The notes: generated by a model from the letters alone, not told the origin. A stretch of 64,000 bases of DNA from Olleya aquimaris (GCF_003259525.1 NZ_QLLO01000003.1:248748-312747); one strand, 5' to 3'. Positions 46,173-54,223 are shown, counted from the first letter of the stretch. A program made the numbers and translations.

Positions 46173-46778
46173 TTAAAACACGGTCTTAGAAATTTTCTTT
46201 TTTTGAATAATAAAAAATAATTCTTTTCCTTGCCTAGGTTTAATAGAATTATAAGCTTGTTCCATAATGTTAATTTTAAAATAAGGTTTAAAATATTCAA
46301 GGTATTCTGCTTTACAACCTCCAAAAGGAGGATGTGTGTCGTTTAAAGGTGCATCAAATAGTAAACCAGTTACTTTACCTTTATCTTGTAACAATTCAGA
46401 TGCTTTTGCAGCATAAGCTGGACGTAAATTAGGGTCTAAAGCACAAAAAAAAGTTTGCTCGATAATTAAATCGAAACTCATATCTAAATCAAAAAAATCG
46501 CTTTTAACAAGATGTGACTTTGGAAAAGAAGGAACTCTTGCATTAAAATTATTTAAAGCTGTTTTTGACACATCCACAACATACACATTATTAAAACCAT
46601 TATTGTGTAAATATTCGGCTTCATAGCTGTTACCACCTCCAGGAATTAGAATGTTAAAGTTCTTATTTGTTAACTGATCAAAATAGGCTTTTAATGGTGG
46701 TGAGATTTTCCCTAAATCCCATCCAATATCATTGGATTGGTATCTGTTATCCCAGAAGTCTTCATTTAAATCCATCAA
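46173..46778 (-). CDS. TPMT-type SAM-dependent methyltransferase
   Basis: 201 aa. WDNRYQSNDIGWDLG near the N-terminus and the SAM motif ILIPGGGNSYEAEYL (about 44-58) with VYVVDVSKTAL mark the thiopurine S-methyltransferase-like family, followed by EQTFFCALDP. These enzymes methylate thiols and inorganic sulfur, selenium or tellurium species. It overlaps the thioredoxin stop by 4 bp in a sulfur cluster, so methylation of sulfide or a thiol is the favoured guess. Confidence 0.85.
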   Translation of the reverse strand: MMDLNEDFWDNRYQSNDIGWDLGKISPPLKAYFDQLTNKNFNILIPGGGNSYEAEYLHNNGFNNVYVVDVSKTALNNFNARVPSFPKSHLVKSDFFDLDMSFDLIIEQTFFCALDPNLRPAYAAKASELLQDKGKVTGLLFDAPLNDTHPPFGGCKAEYLEYFKPYFKINIMEQAYNSIKPRQGKELFFIIQKKKISKTVF

Positions 46779-47074
46779 TTTGATTTTATAATATTAATAA
46801 TATCATTTTTTTGAAGCACACCAGATTGTCTCCACACTTGTTTTCCGTTTTTAAACAAAATCATGGTTGGTACACCTCTAACTTGATATTTTGAAGCTAA
46901 AGCTTGATTTTTATCAACATCAATTTTAATGATTGAAACACCTTCACCTAAATCGTCTTTTACCTCTTTTAATATTGGACTCAATGTTTTACAAGGTCCA
47001 CACCAAGTGGCAAAAAAGTCTACTAAAACAGGAATATCTTTATTAATAATTTCTGAAAATTTGCTCATATTCAA
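46775..47074 (-). CDS. Thioredoxin
   Basis: 99 aa with active site WCGPC (24-28) and the cis-proline GVPTM near 66-70. A cytoplasmic disulfide reductase; in this cluster it may reduce persulfides or sulfane sulfur. Lies 2 bp after the cytochrome gene and overlaps the methyltransferase by 4 bp. Confidence 0.93.
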   Translation of the reverse strand: MNMSKFSEIINKDIPVLVDFFATWCGPCKTLSPILKEVKDDLGEGVSIIKIDVDKNQALASKYQVRGVPTMILFKNGKQVWRQSGVLQKNDIINIIKSN

Positions 47075-47076
47075 AT

Positions 47077-47535
47077 TTACATTTTTTTATGCTTCCCTTT
47101 TTCTTCTTTAAAATGCTCTTCAAACCATTCTGGTTGGTCAATATCATGTTCAAACATATAATCAGCTATTTGCTTTATTGTTTCTTCAGGAAATGATTGC
47201 TTAGGCATAACTCCAAAACGTTTTACAGCTCCATACATTTTAGCATCGTCTACATTAGGATTTTTTATCCAATTTTGCATAGATGTAATAAATTGCTCTT
47301 TTGTTGTGTCATCATTTAAATAATGCTTTTTTACTGCTATCATTGGTGGCCCAAGCCTATTGTCATGATCAGCTGATGGACTATGACAGATATAACAGTG
47401 AGTTTCCATTAATTTTTTTCCTGGATGATTGTTAGCTTCCATTTGTTTTTCGAAAGCAGAAAACTCTTTATTTTTAGAATTGTTGCAATTGAATAGAAAA
47501 ACAGAAAGCATTCCTAGTACTATTAATTTTTTCAT
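47077..47535 (-). CDS. Monoheme cytochrome c lipoprotein
   Basis: I place the start at ATG 47533-47535 (MKKLIVLGMLSVFLFNC), which gives a good lipoprotein signal; an upstream ATG at 47566-47568 would overlap the HMA gene and spoil the signal. A single CxxCH (CYICH, near 46-50) and the distal Met in GVMPKQ fit a class I cytochrome c in the periplasm. It sits between the HMA and thioredoxin genes in one transcript. An electron carrier for sulfur oxidation is possible. Confidence 0.85.
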   Translation of the reverse strand: MKKLIVLGMLSVFLFNCNNSKNKEFSAFEKQMEANNHPGKKLMETHCYICHSPSADHDNRLGPPMIAVKKHYLNDDTTKEQFITSMQNWIKNPNVDDAKMYGAVKRFGVMPKQSFPEETIKQIADYMFEHDIDQPEWFEEHFKEEKGKHKKM

Positions 47536-47540
47536 ATTAT

Positions 47541-47810
47541 TTATTTTAAAAATTTGCCTTTTGCACAACTTGCAAAAGACTTCGCTTTTGAAGTCAATGA
47601 ATTTGTATCATCAATTGAAGGATAGCCTAAAGATTTAAGTGCGTCTTTTACTGTAAAAGCATCAGTTTCATTTATATAACTAAATGATACTTTACTGTCT
47701 TCTTCATCTACATTAATATTAGTAATGTTTTTAATTTCTGATAACTTTGTAGTTATGGTATGCGCACAACCACCACATTTTAAGTTTTGAATTATTATTG
47801 AGGTTTTCAT
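47541..47810 (-). CDS. Heavy-metal-associated (HMA) domain protein
   Basis: 89 aa. The metal-binding motif GGCAH (residues 13-17; usual form GxCxxC, here the second Cys is His) lies in an HMA fold (IIIQNLKCGGCAHTITTKL). CxxC is replaced by CGGCA with Cys12 and Cys15, so CxxC is actually present as C-G-G-C. It is the first gene of a four-gene unit behind a GTAAC-N4-GTTAC promoter. Cu(I) or another soft metal is the likely ligand. Confidence 0.85.
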   Translation of the reverse strand: MKTSIIIQNLKCGGCAHTITTKLSEIKNITNINVDEEDSKVSFSYINETDAFTVKDALKSLGYPSIDDTNSLTSKAKSFASCAKGKFLK

Positions 47811-47881
47811 GTGTGTATTATTTTAATTTTGGATAAAAACTATTCTTTTTTAGTCTCCTTTCATATTTAAACTATATCCTA

Positions 47882-47925
47882 TAAAATTAATAAATAAAAC
47901 ACTATTTATCAGTAACTTTTGTTAC
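47882..47925 (-). promoter_or_regulatory. Sulfur-regulon promoter module of the HMA-cytochrome-thioredoxin-TPMT unit
   Basis: GTAAC-TTTT-GTTAC (47912-47925) lies 22 bp upstream of TAATTTTA (47882-47889, minus strand). The leader is about 68 nt. The module overlaps nothing else; a terminator lies 3 bp to its right. Confidence 0.65.
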
Positions 47926-47927
47926 AC

Positions 47928-47965
47928 AAAAAGCGCGTATTACATTACTGCAATACGCGCTTTTT
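47928..47965 (-). terminator. Intrinsic terminator of the MBL-rhodanese gene
   Basis: A 14-bp stem (AAAAAGCGCGTATT / AATACGCGCTTTTT) with a 10-nt loop, about 18 bp past the stop at 47983. Confidence 0.9.
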
Positions 47966-47982
47966 ACTAACTAAAATTTATA

Positions 47983-49398
47983 TTATTTTAAAGTCGAAGG
48001 ACAAACATAGTCCGTTCTTGGTATATCTGTTTTCTTAATAGCACCATAACCACCAGCTACATCAATTAGGTTATGGATTCCTCTACTTTTTAATATCGAC
48101 GCTGCAATTACAGATCTGTAACCTCCTGCACAATGGATGTAAAACGGTTTATCTTCTGGAAACTCGCTTAAATGGTCATTGATATTATCTAATGACGTAT
48201 GGTTTGCACCATCTACATGTTCTGATGAAAACTCGCCATCTTTTCTAACATCAAAAATAACGTCCTTATTTTCTGGATAGCGTTTAGCAAATTCTTCTGC
48301 AGAAATTGAAGTTAATGTATCGTATTCTAATCCTGCATTTTTCCATGCCTCAAAGCTACCTTCTAAATACCCAACAACATTATCAAAACCTACACGAGAT
48401 AAACGTGTAATTACTTCTTCTTCTCTACCATCTGGCGCAACTAAAAGTATAGGCTGACTCACATCTGCAATTAATGCACCTACCCAAGGAGCAAATCCAC
48501 CATCGATACCAATAAATATAGATCTAGGAATATGTCCTTTTATAAACTCTGATTGATGACGTACGTCTAAAACAATAGCATCTGTTTCGTTTGCAACAGC
48601 TTCAAAAGCTTGTGGTGATAAAGGCTTTTGTGATATCTTCATGACTTTATCTAAACTTTCATACCCTTTAATATTCATCATAACATTTTGAGGAAAATAA
48701 GCTGGTGGTTCAGATAAACCGTCTAACAATTCGGCTATAAATTCTTCTTTAGTCATGTCTGCACGTAAGGCATAGTTTGTTTTCTTCTGGTTACCCAACG
48801 TATCTGTAGTCTCCTTACTCATGTTTTTACCACATGCAGAACCTGCACCATGTGCTGGATACACAATAATATCATCTGGAAGTGTCATTATTTTATTACG
48901 TAGCGAATCAAACAAATAACCTGCTAATTTCTCTTTTGTTAAATCTGAAGCTACTTTTTGTGCTAAATCTGGACGTCCAACATCGCCAATAAATAAGGTA
49001 TCTCCTGTAACTATACCGTGTTCTTTACCGTTTTCATCTATTAAAAGATAGGTGGTACTTTCCATGGTATGTCCTGGTGTATGGATGACTTTAATTTTGT
49101 AGTCACCCACTGTAAACACTTGATTATCTTCTGCTATAAGTGCTTTATAATTTGGATTAGCGGTAGGTCCAAAAACTATTTGAGCACCTGTTTTGTTTTG
49201 TAAATCTAAATGACCAGAAACAAAATCTGCATGAAAATGAGTTTCAAAAATATATTTGATTGTTGCATTATCAGATTTTGCTTTTTCTATATAAGGTTGA
49301 ACTTCTCTTAATGGATCTATAATTGCTGCTTCGCCTTTACTTTCAATGTAATAGGCAGCTTGCGCTAAACATCCTGTGTATATTTGTTGTATATTCAT
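47983..49398 (-). CDS. Metallo-beta-lactamase/rhodanese fusion (persulfide dioxygenase-like)
   Basis: 471 aa. Residues 1-235 are an MBL fold with THFHADFVSGH (about 51-61) and GDTLFIGDVGRPD, as in ETHE1-type persulfide dioxygenases. Two rhodanese domains follow (about 270-350 and 370-465). The first lacks the catalytic Cys (VAPDG where a Cys loop is expected); the second has CAGGYRS with the active cysteine. It should oxidise glutathione- or CoA-type persulfides or move sulfane sulfur in the cytoplasm. It is a monocistronic unit behind its own GTAAC promoter. Confidence 0.92.
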   Translation of the reverse strand: MNIQQIYTGCLAQAAYYIESKGEAAIIDPLREVQPYIEKAKSDNATIKYIFETHFHADFVSGHLDLQNKTGAQIVFGPTANPNYKALIAEDNQVFTVGDYKIKVIHTPGHTMESTTYLLIDENGKEHGIVTGDTLFIGDVGRPDLAQKVASDLTKEKLAGYLFDSLRNKIMTLPDDIIVYPAHGAGSACGKNMSKETTDTLGNQKKTNYALRADMTKEEFIAELLDGLSEPPAYFPQNVMMNIKGYESLDKVMKISQKPLSPQAFEAVANETDAIVLDVRHQSEFIKGHIPRSIFIGIDGGFAPWVGALIADVSQPILLVAPDGREEEVITRLSRVGFDNVVGYLEGSFEAWKNAGLEYDTLTSISAEEFAKRYPENKDVIFDVRKDGEFSSEHVDGANHTSLDNINDHLSEFPEDKPFYIHCAGGYRSVIAASILKSRGIHNLIDVAGGYGAIKKTDIPRTDYVCPSTLK

Positions 49399-49472
49399 TT
49401 TTAATAAATTTTTAATTGTTTTTAAAATGTATTCGCCTTTGGGCTAGACTAATACTTGTATTATTTTCTATT

Positions 49473-49516
49473 CAAAAATAGTACGAAAATTATTTTTTTG
49501 CAGTAACAAAAGTTAC
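49473..49516 (-). promoter_or_regulatory. Sulfur-regulon promoter module of the MBL-rhodanese gene
   Basis: GTAAC-AAAA-GTTAC (49503-49516) lies 22 bp upstream of TATTTTTG (49473-49480, minus strand), a full match to TAnnTTTG. No -33 TTTG is present, consistent with an activator-dependent promoter. Confidence 0.72.
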
Positions 49517-49523
49517 ATAGTTG

Positions 49524-50321
49524 TTAAGTTAATTCTTTAAATATTATGTAAATACCCATAATAAAAACAAACCAACCAAATCCTTTTTTTAATTTTTTAC
49601 CTTCAATAAAATTGGATAAATATATTCCCAAAAATATACCAACCACTGATACTGCTGTAAAGCTTAACAAAAATAACCAATCTATTTCTAAATTTTCGAC
49701 ATCACCTATAAATCCTATTAACGACTTAATAGCTATTATTAATAATGAGGTGGCAACTGCTTTTTTCATTGGTAACTTTGCCAACAACACTAATGCTGGA
49801 ATGATTAAAAAACCACCTCCTGCTCCAACTATTCCTGTTAAAACTCCAACAACAATACCTTCAATAATTATTAATGGATAGTTGTATTTTACTGTAGACT
49901 CTGCATCACTAGTGTTGGAATTATTTTTAATCATAAAAATAGAAGCAACCAACATAACTAAAGCAAAAAACAGCATGATTGCTATGTTTTTGGTTACTAA
50001 AAAACCTCCTAAACTGAAAAGCTTTTCAGGTATTGCAGGTACCATATATTTTCTGGTAGAATACACCGCAATAAATGCAGGTATAGCAAAAACAATAGCA
50101 GTTTTAAAGTCGACTAAACCTTTTTGTATATTTTGAATAGCACCAACTAATGCAGACACACCAACAACAAATAAAGAATAAGCAGTTGCTGTTACTGGAT
50201 TTACAAATAATAAATACACTAATATAGGAACAGTTAATATTGATCCTCCACCTCCAATAAGACCTAAAACAACACCTATTAGAAGTGCTCCAAAATACCC
50301 AAATACCTGTAGTATATCCAT
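49524..50321 (-). CDS. Sulfite exporter TauE/SafE family protein
   Basis: 265 aa, about eight transmembrane helices, with the two GxGGG repeats (GLIGGGGS near 22-29 and GIVGAGGG near 163-170). The family exports sulfite, sulfoacetate or related anions. Its promoter is the best GTAAC module. It lies between the MBL-rhodanese gene and the Crp/Fnr regulator. Confidence 0.9.
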   Translation of the reverse strand: MDILQVFGYFGALLIGVVLGLIGGGGSILTVPILVYLLFVNPVTATAYSLFVVGVSALVGAIQNIQKGLVDFKTAIVFAIPAFIAVYSTRKYMVPAIPEKLFSLGGFLVTKNIAIMLFFALVMLVASIFMIKNNSNTSDAESTVKYNYPLIIIEGIVVGVLTGIVGAGGGFLIIPALVLLAKLPMKKAVATSLLIIAIKSLIGFIGDVENLEIDWLFLLSFTAVSVVGIFLGIYLSNFIEGKKLKKGFGWFVFIMGIYIIFKELT

Positions 50322-50339
50322 AACTTAAATTTCAGTTTA

Positions 50340-50383
50340 CAAAACTAGTATTTAATGGCGTTTTGATGCGTAACAAAAGTTAC
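50340..50383 (-). promoter_or_regulatory. Sulfur-regulon promoter module of the TauE/SafE gene
   Basis: GTAAC-AAAA-GTTAC (50370-50383) lies 22 bp upstream of TAGTTTTG (50340-50347, minus strand), a full match to TAnnTTTG. The leader is about 15 nt. The palindrome ends 4 bp short of the regulator stop codon. Confidence 0.72.
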
Positions 50384-50387
50384 ATTA

Positions 50388-51020
50388 CTACAAATCTATA
50401 ACTTTAATATTATTGCGATGTAACTCTATTTTACCATCAATCTCTAGGGTTTTTAGTAATCTAGATATAACCACTCTTGATGTATGTAAATCTCTTGCAA
50501 TTTCTTGATGAGTGACGTGTATTAAATCATTATGATTAACCATTGCTTTATCTTTTAGGTATTTAAACAAACGCTCGTCCATTTTTAAAAAGGCAATGGT
50601 ATCTATAGCTTCTAAAAGTTCTGTCATACGGTTGTGATAACTTTGTAATACAAATTGCTGCCATGATTTGTATTTACCTAGCCATTCTTCCATTTTAGAT
50701 ACTGGAATCATAATTAATTTGGTATCTGTTTCGGCTACAGCTCTAATTTCACTTTTAGAATTTCCTAAACAACAAGATAAAGTCATAGCACACGTATCAC
50801 CTTGTTCTATGAAGTATAAAATAAGTTCGTCTCCTTCATCATCTTCTCTCAATATTTTAATAGCACCACTAACTAATAAAGGCATAGACTTGATGTAATC
50901 CCCTATTTCTATAAGCTTTAAGCCTTCAGGTATATCTCTGTATGTTCCTACATTATTAATTTCTTGAAGTAATTCATCTTCAAACAAATAGCCATAATGT
51001 TGTTGTAATTCTTGATACAT
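50388..51020 (-). CDS. Crp/Fnr-family transcription regulator of the sulfur cluster
   Basis: 210 aa. Cyclic-nucleotide-binding-like domain (about 1-115), dimerisation helix (about 115-145) and a winged HTH with THQEIARDLHTSRVVISRLLKTLE (170-193). All three cysteines of the protein are Cys77, Cys83 and Cys84, in the loop that holds the effector in Crp relatives; there is no N-terminal Fnr-type Fe-S cluster motif. A thiol or persulfide sensor is therefore possible. The likely targets are the GTAAC-N4-GTTAC promoters. The pairing of this regulator with those sites is inferred. Confidence 0.9.
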   Translation of the reverse strand: MYQELQQHYGYLFEDELLQEINNVGTYRDIPEGLKLIEIGDYIKSMPLLVSGAIKILREDDEGDELILYFIEQGDTCAMTLSCCLGNSKSEIRAVAETDTKLIMIPVSKMEEWLGKYKSWQQFVLQSYHNRMTELLEAIDTIAFLKMDERLFKYLKDKAMVNHNDLIHVTHQEIARDLHTSRVVISRLLKTLEIDGKIELHRNNIKVIDL

Positions 51021-51063
51021 TTTTTACTTTTTAATAAGGTAAAGTTATGTAATTAACTTAAAT

Positions 51064-51077
51064 GTAACTTGTGATAC
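51064..51077. promoter_or_regulatory. Weak Crp-type site between the regulator and the HAD gene
   Basis: GTAAC-TTGT-GATAC differs by one base from the sulfur palindrome. The spacing to -7-like elements on either side (18 bp to TAACTTTA on the minus strand, 24 bp to TATCTTCG on the plus strand) is not the usual 22 bp, so autoregulation is only a possibility. Confidence 0.25.
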
Positions 51078-51127
51078 TGAAGAAATTATAGATTGCTTTA
51101 ATATCTTCGTAAAAAATTAATTACGTA

Positions 51128-51787
51128 ATGGTTAAAGCAATTTTATTTGATATGGATGGTGTTATTGTAGATACGGAACCACTACACCACAAAGCTTATT
51201 ATAACATGTTTAGTGATTTTAACATCACTGTTAATGAAGATTTATATCAAAGTTTTACAGGTCAATCCACAAAAAATATTTGTAAAAAACTTGTCAATCA
51301 CTTTAAACTAGATCATACAGCTTTAGAACTAGAGTTGTGTAAACGCAACCATTTTAATGGGTTATTTAATCATGACGAGAGCTTAACATTGCTGGATGGT
51401 GTTTTAGATATTATACAAGATTATTACAATAATGGTCTAACTTTAGTATTAGCCTCTTCTGCCTCTATGGGAACCATTAACAAAGTCTTTACACGTTTTA
51501 ATTTAGACCAATATTTTAAAGCAAAAATTAGTGGTGCAGATTTAAAAGCTTCTAAACCACATCCCGAAATTTTTGAAAAAGCAGCTCAATTAGCAGGTTT
51601 CTCACAACAAGAGTGTATTGTTATCGAGGATTCTACAAACGGAATACTTGCAGCTAAAGCAGCAGGCAGTTTTTGTATTGGTTATGATAGTTTACATTCT
51701 AAAAATCAGGATTATTCTAAAGCCGATTTAGTGATCTCGGATTTTAAAGCAATTAATTACGACACCATCAAAGCAATTTTAGACTAG
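51128..51787 (+). CDS. HAD-family phosphatase, beta-phosphoglucomutase-like
   Basis: 219 aa. DMDGVIVDTEP (8-18) with both catalytic aspartates, LASSAS (motif II), KPHPEIFEKA and VIEDSTNGILAAKAAG (motifs III-IV). It acts on a small phosphorylated metabolite in the cytoplasm; substrate unknown. Divergent from the Crp/Fnr gene. Confidence 0.9.
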   Translation: MVKAILFDMDGVIVDTEPLHHKAYYNMFSDFNITVNEDLYQSFTGQSTKNICKKLVNHFKLDHTALELELCKRNHFNGLFNHDESLTLLDGVLDIIQDYYNNGLTLVLASSASMGTINKVFTRFNLDQYFKAKISGADLKASKPHPEIFEKAAQLAGFSQQECIVIEDSTNGILAAKAAGSFCIGYDSLHSKNQDYSKADLVISDFKAINYDTIKAILD

Positions 51788-51808
51788 CCAACTATTATTG
51801 CTGCTTTT

Positions 51809-51852
51809 ATGACATCTATCATATTTTAAAATTAATTTCTCAGCTAACTTTG
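51809..51852 (+). promoter_or_regulatory. Fnr-like promoter module of hemN
   Basis: ATGAC-ATCT-ATCAT (51809-51822) lies 22 bp upstream of TAACTTTG (51845-51852), a full match to TAnnTTTG, and 22 nt before the hemN ATG. Geometry equals the sulfur modules; half-sites resemble TGAT-N4-ATCA Fnr boxes, in keeping with an anaerobically used enzyme. Confidence 0.55.
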
Positions 51853-51874
51853 ACTTATCAAAAAAAGTTAAAGT

Positions 51875-53239
51875 ATGTGCTTTTCTTTAGTAAATAAATA
51901 TAACGTCGCTGGTCCAAGGTATACCAGCTATCCTACTGTTCCGTATTGGAATGAGGCTCTATTTTCTATCAAACAATGGAAACAAACATTAATTCAAGCA
52001 TTTAATGAGAGTAATACATCTGAAGGTATTAGCCTATATATTCATCTTCCTTTCTGCGAAAGTTTGTGCACCTTTTGTGGGTGCAATAAACGCATCACTA
52101 AACGTCATGAGGTAGAAACTCCTTACATTAAAGCGGTTTTAAAAGAATGGTCTTTGTATTGCAAATTATTTGATCAAAAACCAATGATTAAAGAGTTGCA
52201 TTTAGGAGGTGGAACACCCACCTTTTTTTCTCCTGAAAATTTAACTCTTTTAATACACGGAATAAAACAAAAAGCCACTTTAGCAGATGATTATGAATTT
52301 AGTTTTGAAGGTCATCCAAACAATACTACCAAAACGCATTTACAAACTCTTTTTGATTTAGGGTTTAAGCGTGTTAGTTTTGGAGTGCAAGATTACAATC
52401 CTATTGTACAGAAAGCCATCCATAGATTACAACCTTTTGAAAACGTTAAGCGTGTCACAGAACAAGCCAGATCCATTGGATATACCTCTATTGGTCATGA
52501 TATAATTTTTGGTTTACCGTTTCAAACGGAAGCGCACGTTGAAGAAACTATAAAAAAAACAAAGCAACTTTTACCAGATCGTATTGCATTTTATAGCTAT
52601 GCACATGTCCCTTGGATAAAAGGTAATGGTCAACGAGGGTTTAAAGACAGTGATTTACCTGCACCAAGTATTAAACAAAACCAGTACCAATTAGGTAAAA
52701 CATTATTAGCAGAAGCAGGATACCATGATATTGGTATGGACCATTTTGCTTTAAAAACAGATGCGCTTTATACAGCCAGTAAATCTGAAACGATGCATCG
52801 TAACTTTATGGGTTATACCGCCTCTAAAACTAAAGCTATGATTGGCTTAGGTGTGTCTTCTATAAGCGACAGTTGGTATGCATTTGCACAAAATGTTAAA
52901 ACATTGGAAGATTACTATCAATTATTAGATAATAATACAATCCCTGTTTTTAGAGGACATATATTGTCTAAAGAAGACTTAATTATAAGGCAACATATTT
53001 TAAATCTCATGTGTCATTTTAAAACTAGCTGGATGGCAAACGGATTATATTTTGAAGATGTACCCGAAGTAATTTTGAAGCTTCAAGAAATGCAAAATGA
53101 TGGGTTACTAAAAATAGAATTAAATCAAATTTTTATTACAGAAAAAGGCAAACCATTTGTTAGAAATATATGTATGGCTTTTGACCTGCTATTACAACGT
53201 AACAAACCTGAAACACAACTGTTTTCGATGACAATTTAA
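51875..53239 (+). CDS. hemN: Oxygen-independent coproporphyrinogen III oxidase
   Basis: 454 aa. Radical SAM cluster CESLCTFCGC (Cys61, Cys65, Cys68, with Cys70 as the family's extra Cys), GGGTP (near 111-115) and GGH/YSFEGHPN substrate regions. It makes protoporphyrinogen IX without O2, for heme at low oxygen. The Fnr-like module in front fits that use. A weak hairpin follows. Confidence 0.95.
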   Translation: MCFSLVNKYNVAGPRYTSYPTVPYWNEALFSIKQWKQTLIQAFNESNTSEGISLYIHLPFCESLCTFCGCNKRITKRHEVETPYIKAVLKEWSLYCKLFDQKPMIKELHLGGGTPTFFSPENLTLLIHGIKQKATLADDYEFSFEGHPNNTTKTHLQTLFDLGFKRVSFGVQDYNPIVQKAIHRLQPFENVKRVTEQARSIGYTSIGHDIIFGLPFQTEAHVEETIKKTKQLLPDRIAFYSYAHVPWIKGNGQRGFKDSDLPAPSIKQNQYQLGKTLLAEAGYHDIGMDHFALKTDALYTASKSETMHRNFMGYTASKTKAMIGLGVSSISDSWYAFAQNVKTLEDYYQLLDNNTIPVFRGHILSKEDLIIRQHILNLMCHFKTSWMANGLYFEDVPEVILKLQEMQNDGLLKIELNQIFITEKGKPFVRNICMAFDLLLQRNKPETQLFSMTI

Positions 53240-53264
53240 ACTGTTAATTAATCTATAAATGACA

Positions 53265-53284
53265 AATCATTCTACTAAATGATT
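53265..53284 (+). terminator. Possible terminator of hemN
   Basis: A 7-bp stem (AATCATT / AATGATT), 6-nt loop, followed by GTTATTTTTA. Weak and AT-rich. Confidence 0.4.
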
Positions 53285-53325
53285 GTTATTTTTATACTAA
53301 ATCCATAACCCTTAAAACCCTAAAG

Positions 53326-54162
53326 ATGAAAAAAATAATCGTACCAGTAGATTTCTCAGAACATTCAAATTATGCATTAGAATCTGCAGCTATTTTAGCA
53401 AAAAAATATAATGCAGACATATTAGCATTACACATGTTAGAAATCTCCGAAACCATATTAACCAAAGGTGAAACAGATTTACAAGCTGAAACTATTTTCT
53501 TTATGAAATTAGCCGAAAAACGCTTTAGTGAATTCTTACAACAAGACTATTTAGAAGGTGTAAATGTTACTCCCATTGTAAAACATTTTAAAGTGTTTAG
53601 TGAGGTCAATGATGTAGCACAACAGCATAACGCAGACTTAATAGTTATGGGATCTCATGGTAGTAGTGGTTTAAAAGAAATTTTTGTTGGTTCTAACACA
53701 GAAAAAGTAGTGAGGCATGCAGAAATACCTGTATTAGTGGTTAAAAATAAACCTACAAATCTTAGTTTTGATAATGTGGTTTTTGCATCAGATTTTTCAG
53801 AAAACGCAGTAACACCCTATTTAAATGCTAGTAAATTATTTGAAAAATTAGGCTCTAACTTGCATTTAATTTATATCAATACACCTGGTGATAATTTTAG
53901 CAGCTCGTCAGAAATGGAACAAACTGTTGCTGATTTTTTACAAAAAGCAGATGGTAACTTAGATAAGTTGTCGGAAGTAAAATTTATCTCTGACTATACT
54001 GTAGAAAAGGGTGTGTTAAATTATGCTAATGTATCTGGTGCAGATGCTATAGCAGTAGCAACTCATGGTCGTACTGGATTTGCTCATTTTTTATCTGGAA
54101 GCATTTCGGAAGATATTGCAAATCACGCATCATTACCTGTAGTAACATTTAGAAAAAAATAA
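53326..54162 (+). CDS. Universal stress protein, two intact Usp domains
   Basis: 278 aa. Domain 1 starts with VPVDFSEHSNYAL and has the ATP-binding GSHGSSGLKEIFVGSNTEK; domain 2 has ATHGRTGFAHFLSGSIS. Both carry the G-x2-G-x9-G-S/T pattern. Usp proteins support survival under energy or oxygen stress. First of three related genes in this region. Confidence 0.92.
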   Translation: MKKIIVPVDFSEHSNYALESAAILAKKYNADILALHMLEISETILTKGETDLQAETIFFMKLAEKRFSEFLQQDYLEGVNVTPIVKHFKVFSEVNDVAQQHNADLIVMGSHGSSGLKEIFVGSNTEKVVRHAEIPVLVVKNKPTNLSFDNVVFASDFSENAVTPYLNASKLFEKLGSNLHLIYINTPGDNFSSSSEMEQTVADFLQKADGNLDKLSEVKFISDYTVEKGVLNYANVSGADAIAVATHGRTGFAHFLSGSISEDIANHASLPVVTFRKK

Positions 54163-54185
54163 ATCTTAAATTTTAGTTAGTTGAT

Positions 54186-54223
54186 AAAACCTATCATAAT
54201 GAGCAATCATTGTGGTAGGTTTT
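54186..54223 (+). terminator. Terminator after the first universal stress gene
   Basis: An extended stem (AAAACCTAtcATAATGA / TCATTgTGgTAGGTTTT with G-U pairs), loop GCAA, followed by TCTTTTT. Confidence 0.8.

Noticed and set aside
47536-47568. Upstream ATG for the cytochrome gene
   Set aside because: It overlaps the HMA gene and hides the lipoprotein signal; ATG at 47533-47535 fits better.
53258-54211. AATGA-N4-TCATT palindromes (53258-53271 and 54198-54211) as operators
   Set aside because: Both lie inside or against hairpins that serve as terminators, and no -7 element stands at the 22-bp spacing.
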